Positions 25,418-35,087 of a stretch of 64,000 nucleotides of DNA are shown here, in pieces. Within the stretch, counting starts at the first letter, position 1. Every line of letters starts with the position of its first letter. This DNA comes from Steromphala cineraria (Eukaryota; Mollusca; Gastropoda; Trochida; Trochidae), in the NCBI GenBank assembly GCA_916613615.1, contig OU744735.1, positions 41,303,468 through 41,367,467 of the forward strand. The letters run 5' to 3'. The translations under genes and the position numbers were made by a program. The notes under the pieces are model-generated. The model searched no databases, had not been told where the DNA came from, and saw only the letters and a program-made list of their open reading frames with translations.

Positions 25418-25477
25418 CTTATTTCTTTTGTGTTCAAAACTTTGTTTTTGCTCAAAGTTAAGCTAGTCCGTGACATC

Positions 25478-25496
25478 ATGGTGGAGAATCCGGGTA
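25478..25496 (+). other. Probable tRNA primer-binding site
   Basis: A TGGTGGAGAATCCGGG stretch begins three to four bases after the 5' LTR. TGG complements the CCA end of a tRNA, and the following bases could pair with a tRNA acceptor and T arm, as expected for minus-strand priming. I could not assign the tRNA species. Confidence 0.55.
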
Positions 25497-25752
25497 ATTA
25501 ATTAATTGGTCACGTGATTTGTTTGTCTTTGGGTAGAAGCGAGTTGTTGAACGAGTCTGTGTTCGAATCTGCAAGGGTGAATGTGCTGACGGAGGGACAC
25601 TGGTTTTGACTGATACTGCAGTGAAGCTTGTGTTGGGTCACAGTTGCCAGAGGGAGGCTGAACTGACCGGAAGTACATTGGTGAGTATTGCAGCTCAGTT
25701 AGTCATATCTTAAAGTAAAGTCTAAAGCACAAGTGACCTTGATATTTTCAAC

Positions 25753-27291
25753 ATGGATTTGGACAAGATTGTGTCGTGCGGTAGAGCTATGGGCTTAACC
25801 GGGGAGGACTTTAAAAGTTTCTTAGCAGAGCAGACCAAACTCTGGAAGGAGAAAGATATCAACGACCGAGAAGAGCTACTCCGTGAGAGGGAACATCAGA
25901 TAAGGAAGTTGAAAAATGAGAGCGAGCAGAAGGAGAGGGATAGAGAATTGGAAAGGGAAAGATTGAAAGCGGATGCAGAGATCTCCCGTATGAAACTGGA
26001 AACTTCACAACACGAGGGTGAGTTGAATAGTACCTCTGTTACTTCTCAGCAAAGGATTAAATTGAAACTGCCTTATTTTGATGATAAAAAAGATGACATG
26101 GATGCCTACCTTAGACGCTTTGAACGTGTGATGGAATGTCAAGGTTATCAGCAAGGTGACTGGGTTACACATTTGAGCGTGTTGCTGAGGGGGAAAGCAC
26201 TTGATGTATATGTCAGCATGAGCCAAGAGGATGCAACTAGTTACATCAAGGTAAAGACTGCTTTGTTGAAACGTTATGATTTAACAGAAGATGGCTTCAG
26301 GTTTAAGTTTCGGAATTCACGCGTAGAACAAGATGAAAGTTATACTCAGTTTTTACAGAGGCTCAGGAACTATTTGTCTAGATGGATTCAACTTAGCAAA
26401 ATTCCAGAAACATTTCATGATTTACAAGATCTTCTTTTAAAGGAACAACTCCTGAATTCCACAGAACGTGACTTAGGATTATTTCTCAGGGAGAGAGCTC
26501 CGGAAACTGCAGCGGATATGGCTTGTCTAGCAGAGCAGTACAGAGATGCACGTCAGTCCAGACACAAGGGGCATGAGCGAGGACAGGATCGTGGATATAA
26601 AGGGAGTGGGGGTAAGTACCCAAACAAACCAGGATCTTCTAAAGTTGATGTCAAAGATGATGGTACATCACCTATTTCAGGTTCTCAAAACAAGCCACCA
26701 GAAGTTGGTCGTCATTGTTTTATATGTCAACAGAGTGGACATTTCAGGAGAGAATGCCCTCAGAGGAACCGGAATTGGCACTGTGATGACAGCAGGAACC
26801 AGACAGCTGCTAAAACCGCCGGATGTAGTGAGTCACTGGTATCTGAGGAAACTGAGAAAACTGGTACAGATTCTAGGATTGTCACTACTACTTTCAACGG
26901 TGAGAAGGTGAGAATTTTGCGTGACACAGGTTGTTCTAGTGCTGCAATTAAACGTTCGTTAGTGCCTGCTTCATCCATGAGTGAAAAGAATGGTATTTAC
27001 AAGCCTATTGATGGTATACAGCGTACTGTTCCTCTTTGCAATATATATGTGAATACTCCATACTATCAGGGAAATGTGCAAGCTATGGTTTTTGAAACTC
27101 CTATATATGAACTTATCATCGGCGATATAGCAGGTGCAAGAACTAGGGAGAACCCGGATCCGAACTGGACCTCTTTGGAGATCGAGGCTATCAACGAAGT
27201 TGGAGTTGTTGAGACGAGGTCACAAACAAGGAAAGCTAGGGATAACAAGGTAATTCCATTACTTACTCCTGATTTCAAAATATATAGATAA
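25753..27291 (+). CDS. gag-pr: LTR retrotransposon ORF1: Gag with zinc knuckle, plus aspartic protease
   Basis: A 512-residue polyprotein. Residues about 28-95 are very rich in E, K and R and should form a coiled coil. Residues about 100-280 are a retrotransposon Gag/capsid-like region that would assemble the particle. C322, C325, H330 and C335 form one CX2CX4HX4C zinc knuckle for RNA packaging. Residues about 380-465 are a retropepsin-like protease with the active-site triad D391-T392-G393 and a later IIGDI strand; it would act as a dimer to cut Gag and Pol. The start ATG (25,753) lies 277 bp after the LTR. The ORF ends at TAA 27,289-27,291, 16 bp before the first ATG of ORF2, which is in the +1 frame. 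It is open and undamaged. The assignment is secure, although the capsid part is called by position and composition. Confidence 0.93.
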   Translation: MDLDKIVSCGRAMGLTGEDFKSFLAEQTKLWKEKDINDREELLREREHQIRKLKNESEQKERDRELERERLKADAEISRMKLETSQHEGELNSTSVTSQQRIKLKLPYFDDKKDDMDAYLRRFERVMECQGYQQGDWVTHLSVLLRGKALDVYVSMSQEDATSYIKVKTALLKRYDLTEDGFRFKFRNSRVEQDESYTQFLQRLRNYLSRWIQLSKIPETFHDLQDLLLKEQLLNSTERDLGLFLRERAPETAADMACLAEQYRDARQSRHKGHERGQDRGYKGSGGKYPNKPGSSKVDVKDDGTSPISGSQNKPPEVGRHCFICQQSGHFRRECPQRNRNWHCDDSRNQTAAKTAGCSESLVSEETEKTGTDSRIVTTTFNGEKVRILRDTGCSSAAIKRSLVPASSMSEKNGIYKPIDGIQRTVPLCNIYVNTPYYQGNVQAMVFETPIYELIIGDIAGARTRENPDPNWTSLEIEAINEVGVVETRSQTRKARDNKVIPLLTPDFKIYR

Positions 27292-27307
27292 TGTTACAAG
27301 TGAACAA

Positions 27308-30100
27308 ATGATTTCGGCCCAGAAAGATGATCAAACTCTACAACGTGTGTATCAGTTAGCACAAGGGAATGTTGAAAGGATCAAGGGTAAGAACACAACA
27401 AGATTTTGTTTCAAGAAAGGCATATTGATGAGGGAGTTCATGTCGACAGGGTTCGAAAGTGGCAAGTTATTTACTCAACTCGTTGTACCAAAACAGTTCA
27501 GATCTCAAGTGTTGAATGTGGGACATGCTACTATCTTTTCAGGACATCTAGCGGTCAGGAAAACCTTGGACAGGATTCAGCGTCAGTTTTATTGGCCAGG
27601 GATCCAAGTGGACGTTAAAAGGTTCTGTAAATCTTGTGACGTATGCCAGAGGACTATACCTAGAGGTAAAGTTGGTCGAGTTCCCTTGGGAAAGATGCCT
27701 CTTATTGACACGCCCTTTGACCGCATTGCTGTGGATCTGGTTGGACCGTTATCTCCAGTCACGGATAGAAAAAACAGGTACATTTTGACAATTGTGGATT
27801 ATGCGACAAGGTATCCTGAAGCTCTTGCTTTGCCGAATATAGACACTGAAACTGTTGCTGAAGCTCTAATTTCTGTTTTTAGTAGAGTGGGTGTACCTAA
27901 AGAGATTTTGACTGACATGGGGTCACAGTTTACTTCTGATGTCATGAAGGAGGTTGGAAGACTGCTTTCTCTACGACAACTGACAACCACACCATATCAC
28001 CCCATCTGTAATGGATTGGTTGAACGCTTCAATGGAACTTTGAAGTCAATGCTGAAGAAGCTCTGCGCAGAACAACCAACTGAATGGGACAGGTATTTAG
28101 CACCACTTCTCTTTGCATATCGTGAAGCACCTCAAGAAAGTCTAGGTTTCGCACCATTTGAGCTGTTGTATGGCAGGACGATTAGAGGTCCGATGCAGAT
28201 TCTGAGGGAATTGTGGACTGGAGAAGTGTCTGATCCAGAAGTGAGGACGACGTACGAGTACGTGCTGGACCTACGGAACAGATTGGAGGACACTTGTGCA
28301 CTGGCTCGGAAGGAATTACAACGCTCATCAACAAGGTATGCTAAGATATACAATTCTCGGTCTAAGGAGAGAAAGTTTAGTATTGGGGATAAAGTGTTGA
28401 TACTTCTACCCACACAGAGTAACAAGTTGTTAATGCAATGGCGAGGACCATACAAGATTGAAGAGAAGTTAGGACAGGCTGACTACAGGGTTAATGTACG
28501 AGGACGGGTCAAGACGTATCATGCAAACCTTTTGAAGAAATACTGTGAACGGGATGCAGATTTAGTGTCTAAACAGGTTCATGAAATGTGTGTTGCTGTT
28601 GTTGAAACTGAGTCCATTGACTGTGTTACAGAACATGAGATGCCTTCTCTTGAGTTGCCGCCCCTGATTGGTAAGGAGTCTGTTACAGACGTGGGAATCG
28701 CTGACAAGCTGTCACCAGAGCAGAATGCAGACTTATCACAGGTATTGGATCAGTATAAAGATGTTCTTACGGATATCCCAGGGAAAACAACGTTGGAAGA
28801 ATTTGATGTAAGATTAACTTCTGATGACCCAGTTAGATGTAAGCCATATGCTATCCCATACAATATGAAAACTGTTGTCAGGGAGGAGGTAGACCAGATG
28901 TTGAAAATGGATGTTATTGAACCTTCTAAGTCGTCATATGCTAGTCCTATTGTGTTGGTACATAAGAAAGATGGTATTTACAGATTTTGTACAGATTATC
29001 GCAAGGTGAATAAGATAAGTCTGTTTGATGCGGAGCCAATACCTAACACTGAAGAACTCTATTCCAGATTACAGAAAGCAAAGTATTTTTCGAAGATTGA
29101 CCTTTCCAAAGGATACTGGCAGATTCCTGTGCGCGAGGAAACGAGGGAAATGACTGCGTTTGTTACACCGTTTGGATTATTTCAGTGGAAAGTTATGCCG
29201 TTTGGTATGGTCAACGCTCCAGCTGTGTTCACACGGATGATGCGAAAACTGTTGAAGGACCTTGATGACGTCATGAACTACATTGATGACATTCTCATTT
29301 ACACAGAGACATGGGAAGGACATCTTGCAGCATTGAGGAAAGTTTTTGATAGGTTGAGAATGGCAAACTTGACTGCACGGCCAAGTAAGTGTTTCTTTGG
29401 ATTTGACAGTTTGGAATTTCTTGGACATGTTGTCGGAAATGGTGAGTTGCGACCAGAAGCATCGAAGGTTTCCAAAATTCTTGCTGTGGAACGACCGAAA
29501 AACAAGAAACAAATAAGGTCATTTTTGGGACTTGTCGGATACTATAGAAAATTCATGCCTAACTTTTCTACTGTTGCAGCATCTCTCACAGATATGACAA
29601 GAAAGGGAACCCCGAACCATTTGGAATGGACAAGAACTTCCATATCAGCGTTCGAGAACTTGAAGGCTATGATGTCAAAAGCCCCAGTTTTGAAGCTGCC
29701 AGACTGGGAACAGCCTTTCATTCTCAGGACCGACGCATCTGGAAGTGGAATCGGTGCCGTATTGCTACAGGTTGGTGAGGATATCAAGTTTCCTGTGATG
29801 TATCTCAGCCGCAAGTTGCTTCCACGTGAAACTGCATACGCCACTGTTGAAAAGGAATGTCTGGCAATCGTGTGGGCATTTGGAAAACTAAGACAATATC
29901 TATATGGACGTGAATTTGTTCTAGAGACGGATCACCAATCCCTGACATGGTTGAACACCGCAAAAATGACAAATAGCAGGATCATGAGATGGGCTTTGAT
30001 GTTACAGCCGTTCCGATTTGTGTTGCACAGTATACCAGGTAAGGAGAATGTTGGCGCCGATCTACTGAGCCGATGTGGAGACGGTAAGCTGTCTGAATGA
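27308..30100 (+). CDS. pol: LTR retrotransposon ORF2: integrase, reverse transcriptase, RNase H (Gmr1 order)
   Basis: A 930-residue Pol. Integrase comes first: HHCC zinc finger (H73, H80, C110, C113), catalytic core with D143, D203 and E239 (DD35E spacing), then a GPY/F-type segment (residues about 350-415, with WRGPYKI and YHANLLK). Reverse transcriptase follows at about 515-780, with KIDLSKGYWQIP and the active-site YIDD at 658-661. RNase H occupies about 800-925, with TDAS (D809), VEKECLAIVWA, TDHQSL and a final ENVGADLLSR. RT and RNase H read as Ty3/gypsy, while INT-RT-RH is the Ty1/copia order. The frame is open upstream from 27,254, overlapping the end of ORF1, so expression by +1 frameshift or reinitiation is possible. 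No stop or frameshift was found. Confidence 0.95.
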   Translation: MISAQKDDQTLQRVYQLAQGNVERIKGKNTTRFCFKKGILMREFMSTGFESGKLFTQLVVPKQFRSQVLNVGHATIFSGHLAVRKTLDRIQRQFYWPGIQVDVKRFCKSCDVCQRTIPRGKVGRVPLGKMPLIDTPFDRIAVDLVGPLSPVTDRKNRYILTIVDYATRYPEALALPNIDTETVAEALISVFSRVGVPKEILTDMGSQFTSDVMKEVGRLLSLRQLTTTPYHPICNGLVERFNGTLKSMLKKLCAEQPTEWDRYLAPLLFAYREAPQESLGFAPFELLYGRTIRGPMQILRELWTGEVSDPEVRTTYEYVLDLRNRLEDTCALARKELQRSSTRYAKIYNSRSKERKFSIGDKVLILLPTQSNKLLMQWRGPYKIEEKLGQADYRVNVRGRVKTYHANLLKKYCERDADLVSKQVHEMCVAVVETESIDCVTEHEMPSLELPPLIGKESVTDVGIADKLSPEQNADLSQVLDQYKDVLTDIPGKTTLEEFDVRLTSDDPVRCKPYAIPYNMKTVVREEVDQMLKMDVIEPSKSSYASPIVLVHKKDGIYRFCTDYRKVNKISLFDAEPIPNTEELYSRLQKAKYFSKIDLSKGYWQIPVREETREMTAFVTPFGLFQWKVMPFGMVNAPAVFTRMMRKLLKDLDDVMNYIDDILIYTETWEGHLAALRKVFDRLRMANLTARPSKCFFGFDSLEFLGHVVGNGELRPEASKVSKILAVERPKNKKQIRSFLGLVGYYRKFMPNFSTVAASLTDMTRKGTPNHLEWTRTSISAFENLKAMMSKAPVLKLPDWEQPFILRTDASGSGIGAVLLQVGEDIKFPVMYLSRKLLPRETAYATVEKECLAIVWAFGKLRQYLYGREFVLETDHQSLTWLNTAKMTNSRIMRWALMLQPFRFVLHSIPGKENVGADLLSRCGDGKLSE

Positions 30101-30181
30101 ATTGCTGAATGGATGCAGTCGAATTAATCTATGCTTAGAGCTATTTGTGTGTCTTAATTTTGCAGTTTAGCAAAAGCTTCA

Positions 30182-30193
30182 GTTGGGGGGTAA
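30182..30193 (+). other. Polypurine tract
   Basis: GTTGGGGGGTAA lies directly before the 3' LTR, the place where plus-strand synthesis is primed in LTR retrotransposons. The G run is short and ends with TAA before TGTCAC. Confidence 0.7.
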
Positions 30194-31281
30194 TGTCACA
30201 GTAGCTCTAAACATAGTACGCTACGTACGAACGCAACGTATGAACGTCACGTACGAACGCAACCAGTGTTGTGACAGTGCGCGTGTTGCATGACAGGGTC
30301 GTGCACTGAGGGTATAAAAGCTGGGCGAGACATGTACCGAGGGTCAGAAGCAATAAATTGCTGACGGATGACCAGTGAGGCATGGGCTGTTTGAGCCTGG
30401 GAGAACTTGGGGACGCGTGAGTCGGAAAACTAGGGAGTGCTTGGCTGTGATGTCATCGGCATGGTAACCTGGAGACTACGTTTTGTCGGCCCTCGTTCGT
30501 GGTGACGTCATCGACAGATGTGTGACGTCATCATCGCTGTATCCACGTCTCGGTGGATGGTGTCTGCTACGACTGACTGGTGGTGATATGTGGGAAACCT
30601 GATGTTCTGTAGGGTGGACACAGGAGGGATTCTGGATCCAAGGACCTCAGCTCAGTGTAGAGATGATGTGCTCCGGCACACATGCATTCAAGTACATGAC
30701 TTGAACATTTCACCTTTGTATTTGACAAAGACTTATCAACTTTCCTCCTGATTACGAGGTGGATTTATATATCTTATGAGTCGTAGGACTCATGAACTTT
30801 CATTCGAGTGATTGACTTGAATTTCTCAAACCACGTTTTGATGGACCGATGTTTGAACTTACATATATAATTTTGTTGTGGCGTTTTCATGTGATGTATT
30901 CATGTATTGTATTTCTATGTGCTTAAAGATTATTATATGAATATCCTGGTATGTATGGGTGCATATGGAAATGGTATGTATGAAATTGTGTAGAACGTGA
31001 AAGGTGTTTTGCATATGTGAAGGTAAGCGTGAAACATGGAAGTATTGCTGATGTGGGTTTACATGTGAGTATGATATTGCTGATGTGGGTTTACATGTGA
31101 GTATGAGATTGCATGTATGCTATGAGTACTTGACGTGTGCTGGTGTTAGAGATCGAATGGGTATGTTCTGACTTTGAATTGTGTGGGGAATGCTTTGTTT
31201 GTGTTGATTGTTTGTGTAATAAACTTATTTCTTTTGTGTTCAAAACTTTGTTTTTGCTCAAAGTTAAGCTAGTCCGTGACA
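30194..31281 (+). repeat. 3' long terminal repeat (1,088 bp)
   Basis: Near-identical to the 5' LTR: four substitutions and no indels in my reading. It ends in GTGACA and is followed by the GGTTG target duplication (31,282-31,286). It supplies the polyadenylation signal at about 31,218-31,223. ORFs within it (for example 31,137-31,403 running into flanking repeat) are not genes. Confidence 0.95.
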
Positions 31282-33605
31282 GGTTGACTACCATGTTTGC
31301 CAGTGTATATGTGACTCAATACACTGCGAGACAAAAGAATGTACACACAAGAGTGAAATCGGTGTTCAAAGAATACTTTTATGTGTTTTTACTTTTTATT
31401 TGAAAAATTCGATTTTGTGTCACTAATTTTGTTCCAAAATTAATTCTGTGAGATATCATTTGTTCATCAACAACGAAGATAATATTCCATGTGAAAACCC
31501 GTAAACGTGTTGATTTGTTTACATATGTTGTCGACATTTTAAACATGGTACGGGTTATGATAGTATAATTTCTAATTCCTATCCCTGTCAACATTAAACA
31601 AAGATATATTTTTTAAAAACATTCACCAGATACAACTATATTTTATTGAAATCACTGCAAATATGTGTTTTTGTAAATGAGCAACGATTTAAAACATCAC
31701 ATGTCTTTTAGATATTCAGTAAATTTTAACTAACTGTGGGGTGTACTTTCTTTTGCCTGGCGGTTTATAATAACAGTGAATAGCGAATTTTACCTTGAGA
31801 GGTAATTTTTAAAATTAACAAAAGATACCTTACAAGAAGGATTCTACAGTTTTAGGAATCTCAATATTATAATGATCAAATTCCCTCAAGATTTCATTAG
31901 AATTGTTTTATTGAGTTCGCTAACGGCCCATTAAGCTTTCACCAAAGAGAATGGACAGATACATTGTGGGAAGATCAGAACATCATTTGAGCTTCGACTT
32001 GATTGTCACACGCAAAGAATTAACTTTCTTTACTCACAGAACGGTCTTTTTAATTTTTACATTGACAGGGCATGCAAAAATAAAAAAGCTGCCAAATATT
32101 TTAACTTTCGGAATTATAAATGCTATTTTGGCGAATCTCTGCTAACATTTTATTGTTGAAAATGACATAAATGGTGTAAGCTTCAATTAAAAGAACGAAA
32201 TTTTATTCTAATTTGCTTGTAACACATTATTTGGGAGAAGTAATAGTTTGTTAACGTCAATCATAATGTCATTTAGCGACGTTGATTTGCAAGTGCTAAT
32301 GAAGCAGCAGAAAGTAGTAAACTTAAAAGGACATCATTGAAGAAAGATTTTGATTGACTTGCATATAAAATCTGGACTCATCAAAATTGCTGATCTTACA
32401 GGATTTTTCCATTTCATCCAGGTTGAAATCGTTTTATATGCCATTATCCATACACCGTTGCAGTTGTAATTCCCAGTGCAAAGTATTTAAAATATTATAT
32501 GACGTTTCATCGTTACTCTATCCCTTTTTATCTTTTGCTGTGCACTTAATCTCTAACATGTGAAGATAGCATAATTGGTGTGAGCTCTTACACAGAAAAT
32601 ATGTTAGTGACAGTAAAGGGATTGCAAAAGAGAATTTTACATGAAATTCCTATTATCAGGAACGTCAAACTGCACAGAATAAAATTTCATTTTGATTTAT
32701 TTATGTTTCTAAAATTGTCCAAATAACATACATGATATTAAAAAGATTGATAGAATATTACCTTCAATATCATAATAATACAAATTTTCTTTGTAAATTG
32801 TATATATGTGGATAATTATCATTGTTCGGGGATTAGCTATCCTTACAGAAATTGCAGTCCAATTATTATATTATCATAAAAACTAGAGTCGTTTTTTCAC
32901 ATCTTTTGGTATGAACAGACTTACAAGTTTCATTTATAGGCAAATAAGCATGCATTTCAATCTATGAATGACGGAATAGAAATTATTTTTTGGAAAATCA
33001 ATTTGTCTAGACACATTTGTTTAGACTTTGATAACTAGAGGCCGATTTAATGTCGTAATGTAGATCTATCCAAAGATTTCTCCTTCGTTATGTTTACTGC
33101 ATTTCAGGTGTTTGAAATTTGTACAAATACATTCCCTCGTGATTCCTCTCTTCAACACACTTTCAAAACTTCAAAGTGTATTCTATGTGACTTCAAACTG
33201 TTTTGTTTCTCGTAGGTTACAAGATTTACTGAGGAAGAGAAAATCAAGTGATACAACAATTTGTCCATTTGGGAATCTTTCTTTCTGTTGATGTAAATAT
33301 TCTGTACTCATTCCTGTTATTTTTTAACTTGCTAATAAATATTCAGTTGAATGAAATACAGGAATGAATTTACATTTAAAGCCGACCAGCGCAGGAACTA
33401 AGTGAGAAGGTAGTGTTAGTTGGTAGCAAAGAGTGATATTTTAGGACAATTCCTTTTCATCTCAAAATATATTAACATTTTTTCTCGTTTACATGTATAT
33501 AGTATTGATAAGGTAGTCATATTGATCATACAAACATCTGTTCCTCACATTTCTCTCAGAAGTCGACGGACATGAGATAAAATGAGGTTACACCTCCCAA
33601 CACAG

Positions 33606-33905
33606 GGGGCGGGATAGCGCAGTGATTAGCGCGTTCGGCTCCGGATCAGAGGGTCCGTGGTTCGAATCCCGCCAGGGGCTCGGCAACTTTGTCTGCAGTA
33701 GAGAACTGTTCTACACGCAGTCAGGTTTGGGTGCAATGCTACACTGAATTTCAGCCCAGTACCACCCATGGTTCGCTAGTTCCAGCCGATGCTCGCAGGT
33801 TTCACCGCAATACATAGCCACAATAGTGCTGCGGGTTTTCTCCCTGCAATAATACTAACAGCCGCGATATAAGTGAAATACTCCCCACATCACCTCACCT
33901 CACCT
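33606..33905 (+). mobile_element. 300-bp tRNA-Arg-like SINE, second copy
   Basis: Differs from 22,803-23,102 at only a few bases. Its 3' flank GACGAAAAACAG is retained, but its 5' flank is the foreign sequence CCCAACACA, so it has no 5' target duplication. It was copied by the segmental duplication, not inserted here. Confidence 0.9.
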
Positions 33906-35087
33906 GACGAAAAACAGACAAAGCGGTCAAACCTGATGGTTTGTGTAACACGGCCTTGTGAGATGTAGAATATGCGTAAACGTTGTGAAGAAAAATTATG
34001 ATTATATTTTCTTACAGTCGCTCTTTACCTTGGAGTTAATTACCACGAAATTCCTTTTAAATTCATCATATTTATAATTTAGACAGGAGACAAAAAATAC
34101 TCAATACACCGGTCTATCCTATATCAATAGCATATTAAGCTGCCCGAAGTTGCATAGAAATAGATTATCAAAACTGCATAGAAAGTTTAAAACGAAATCA
34201 TTATAATATAACTAATACCTAATCGAGTAATGTATCTATCATGTCTTCTAATCACTACAATATAAATGAATCGTTCAATAAATGTACCTTTAAAAAAAAC
34301 TATTGTATTTATATGTGGGGTATACAACCTTGTTTATGATGTAAATTTTTAAGGCTGAATGTCGAAAATGACATCACTTATTACAGCAAAATAAAAGTTT
34401 TCTTGCAAAAAACATGTTTTCGCTACTTGTTAAAGTGTATAAAAAAGACCGAACAGTAAACAATAAAATGCATATAGCAATGAGATACATAACGGCTCAA
34501 CGTTTCGGCTCGGAAATGTTTTTGCTATCCTATCTTCAGACATATTTCGGTTGATTTTAAAAAAATGAGTGAGGACATAAAAAGGCTATTTCGTAAATGT
34601 TCTTCTGATCAAACTTTCAAAAGATTTAGAAAGTTTTAGAAAAACTCGTTGCTCCAAATTGAAGTTTGCTAATATCTGTCAGAAAAGCATTTCTTCCATA
34701 AAAATAACGCAAGTTTCTCATATCAAAGTTGATATTGTCCATACATGTATATATCAGACAAACTGGAATGAAATTAGTGAAAAGAGGTCTGTAACATATA
34801 ATGAAGTCCACAATGGAGAGTTTCCAAGAAACTCAACCATCTAAAACAATGTTTCCTACTTTTTCCAGGAAGATGTGTTTATCATCAATCTATGAGAAAA
34901 ACTCATTTTCCACAAATATCACTCTCTTCAAAAAACTTAACTTACTTTTTTCTCTTAAAAAAACGTTTCAATTATGGAACAATATACAAAACCACGTGAA
35001 TTTATATGCTGTCGATGTATTTTTTCATTACAATACATGTTAATTGAAGAGCCATCAGTTTCATTTGCATAGGTTTGTGACTAAATA

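Larger units (their letters stand above)
24388..25475 (+). repeat. 5' long terminal repeat (1,088 bp)
   Basis: Direct repeat of 30,194-31,281 and of equal length. Inside are a TATA box (GTATAAAAG, 24,506-24,514), two TGACGTCA octamers (about 24,698 and 24,717) downstream of the expected start site, a duplicated GCTGATGTGGGTTTACATGT segment (about 25,233 and 25,273) and a late AATAAA (25,412-25,417). Differences from the 3' LTR are at 24,479 (T/G), 24,523 (A/G), 24,639 (A/C) and 25,305 (A/G). Confidence 0.95.
24388..31281 (+). mobile_element. Complete Gmr1-like (Ty3/gypsy) LTR retrotransposon
   Basis: A 6,894-bp element made of 5' LTR (24,388-25,475), leader with primer-binding region, ORF1 gag-protease (25,753-27,291), ORF2 integrase-reverse transcriptase-RNase H (27,308-30,100), polypurine tract (30,182-30,193) and 3' LTR (30,194-31,281). 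RT and RNase H motifs are of the Ty3/gypsy type, but integrase precedes RT, the order normally seen in Ty1/copia. That combination defines Gmr1-like elements, first described in deuterostomes. LTRs end in TGTCA...TGACA and differ at four positions in my reading. Both ORFs are open, so the element may be intact and young. No envelope-like ORF is present between ORF2 and the polypurine tract. Confidence 0.95.
22494..33605 (+). repeat. Array unit 1, with SINE and LTR retrotransposon inserted
   Basis: Starts at TTAGATTATGTAACC, matching 39,145 and 47,851. A SINE is inserted at 22,803-23,102 and the LTR element at 24,388-31,281. The remaining unit sequence is about 4.2 kb. The unit breaks off at 33,605 in CCCAACACAGG, where the sister unit continues into AAAGGTTGAAG (38,389), and the sequence jumps back to the head of the SINE. 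Units 1 and 2 lack two blocks present in units 3 and 4 (39,590-40,285 and 40,893-42,905). Confidence 0.8.

Noticed and set aside
27308..30100. Ty1/copia classification of the LTR element from its domain order
   Set aside because: YIDD within a gypsy-type RT, the GPY/F-like segment, the gypsy-type RNase H ending and the HHCC spacing all point to Ty3/gypsy. Only the order is copia-like.
30101..30181. Envelope gene after pol
   Set aside because: Only about 80 bp lie between the ORF2 stop and the polypurine tract, with no ORF.
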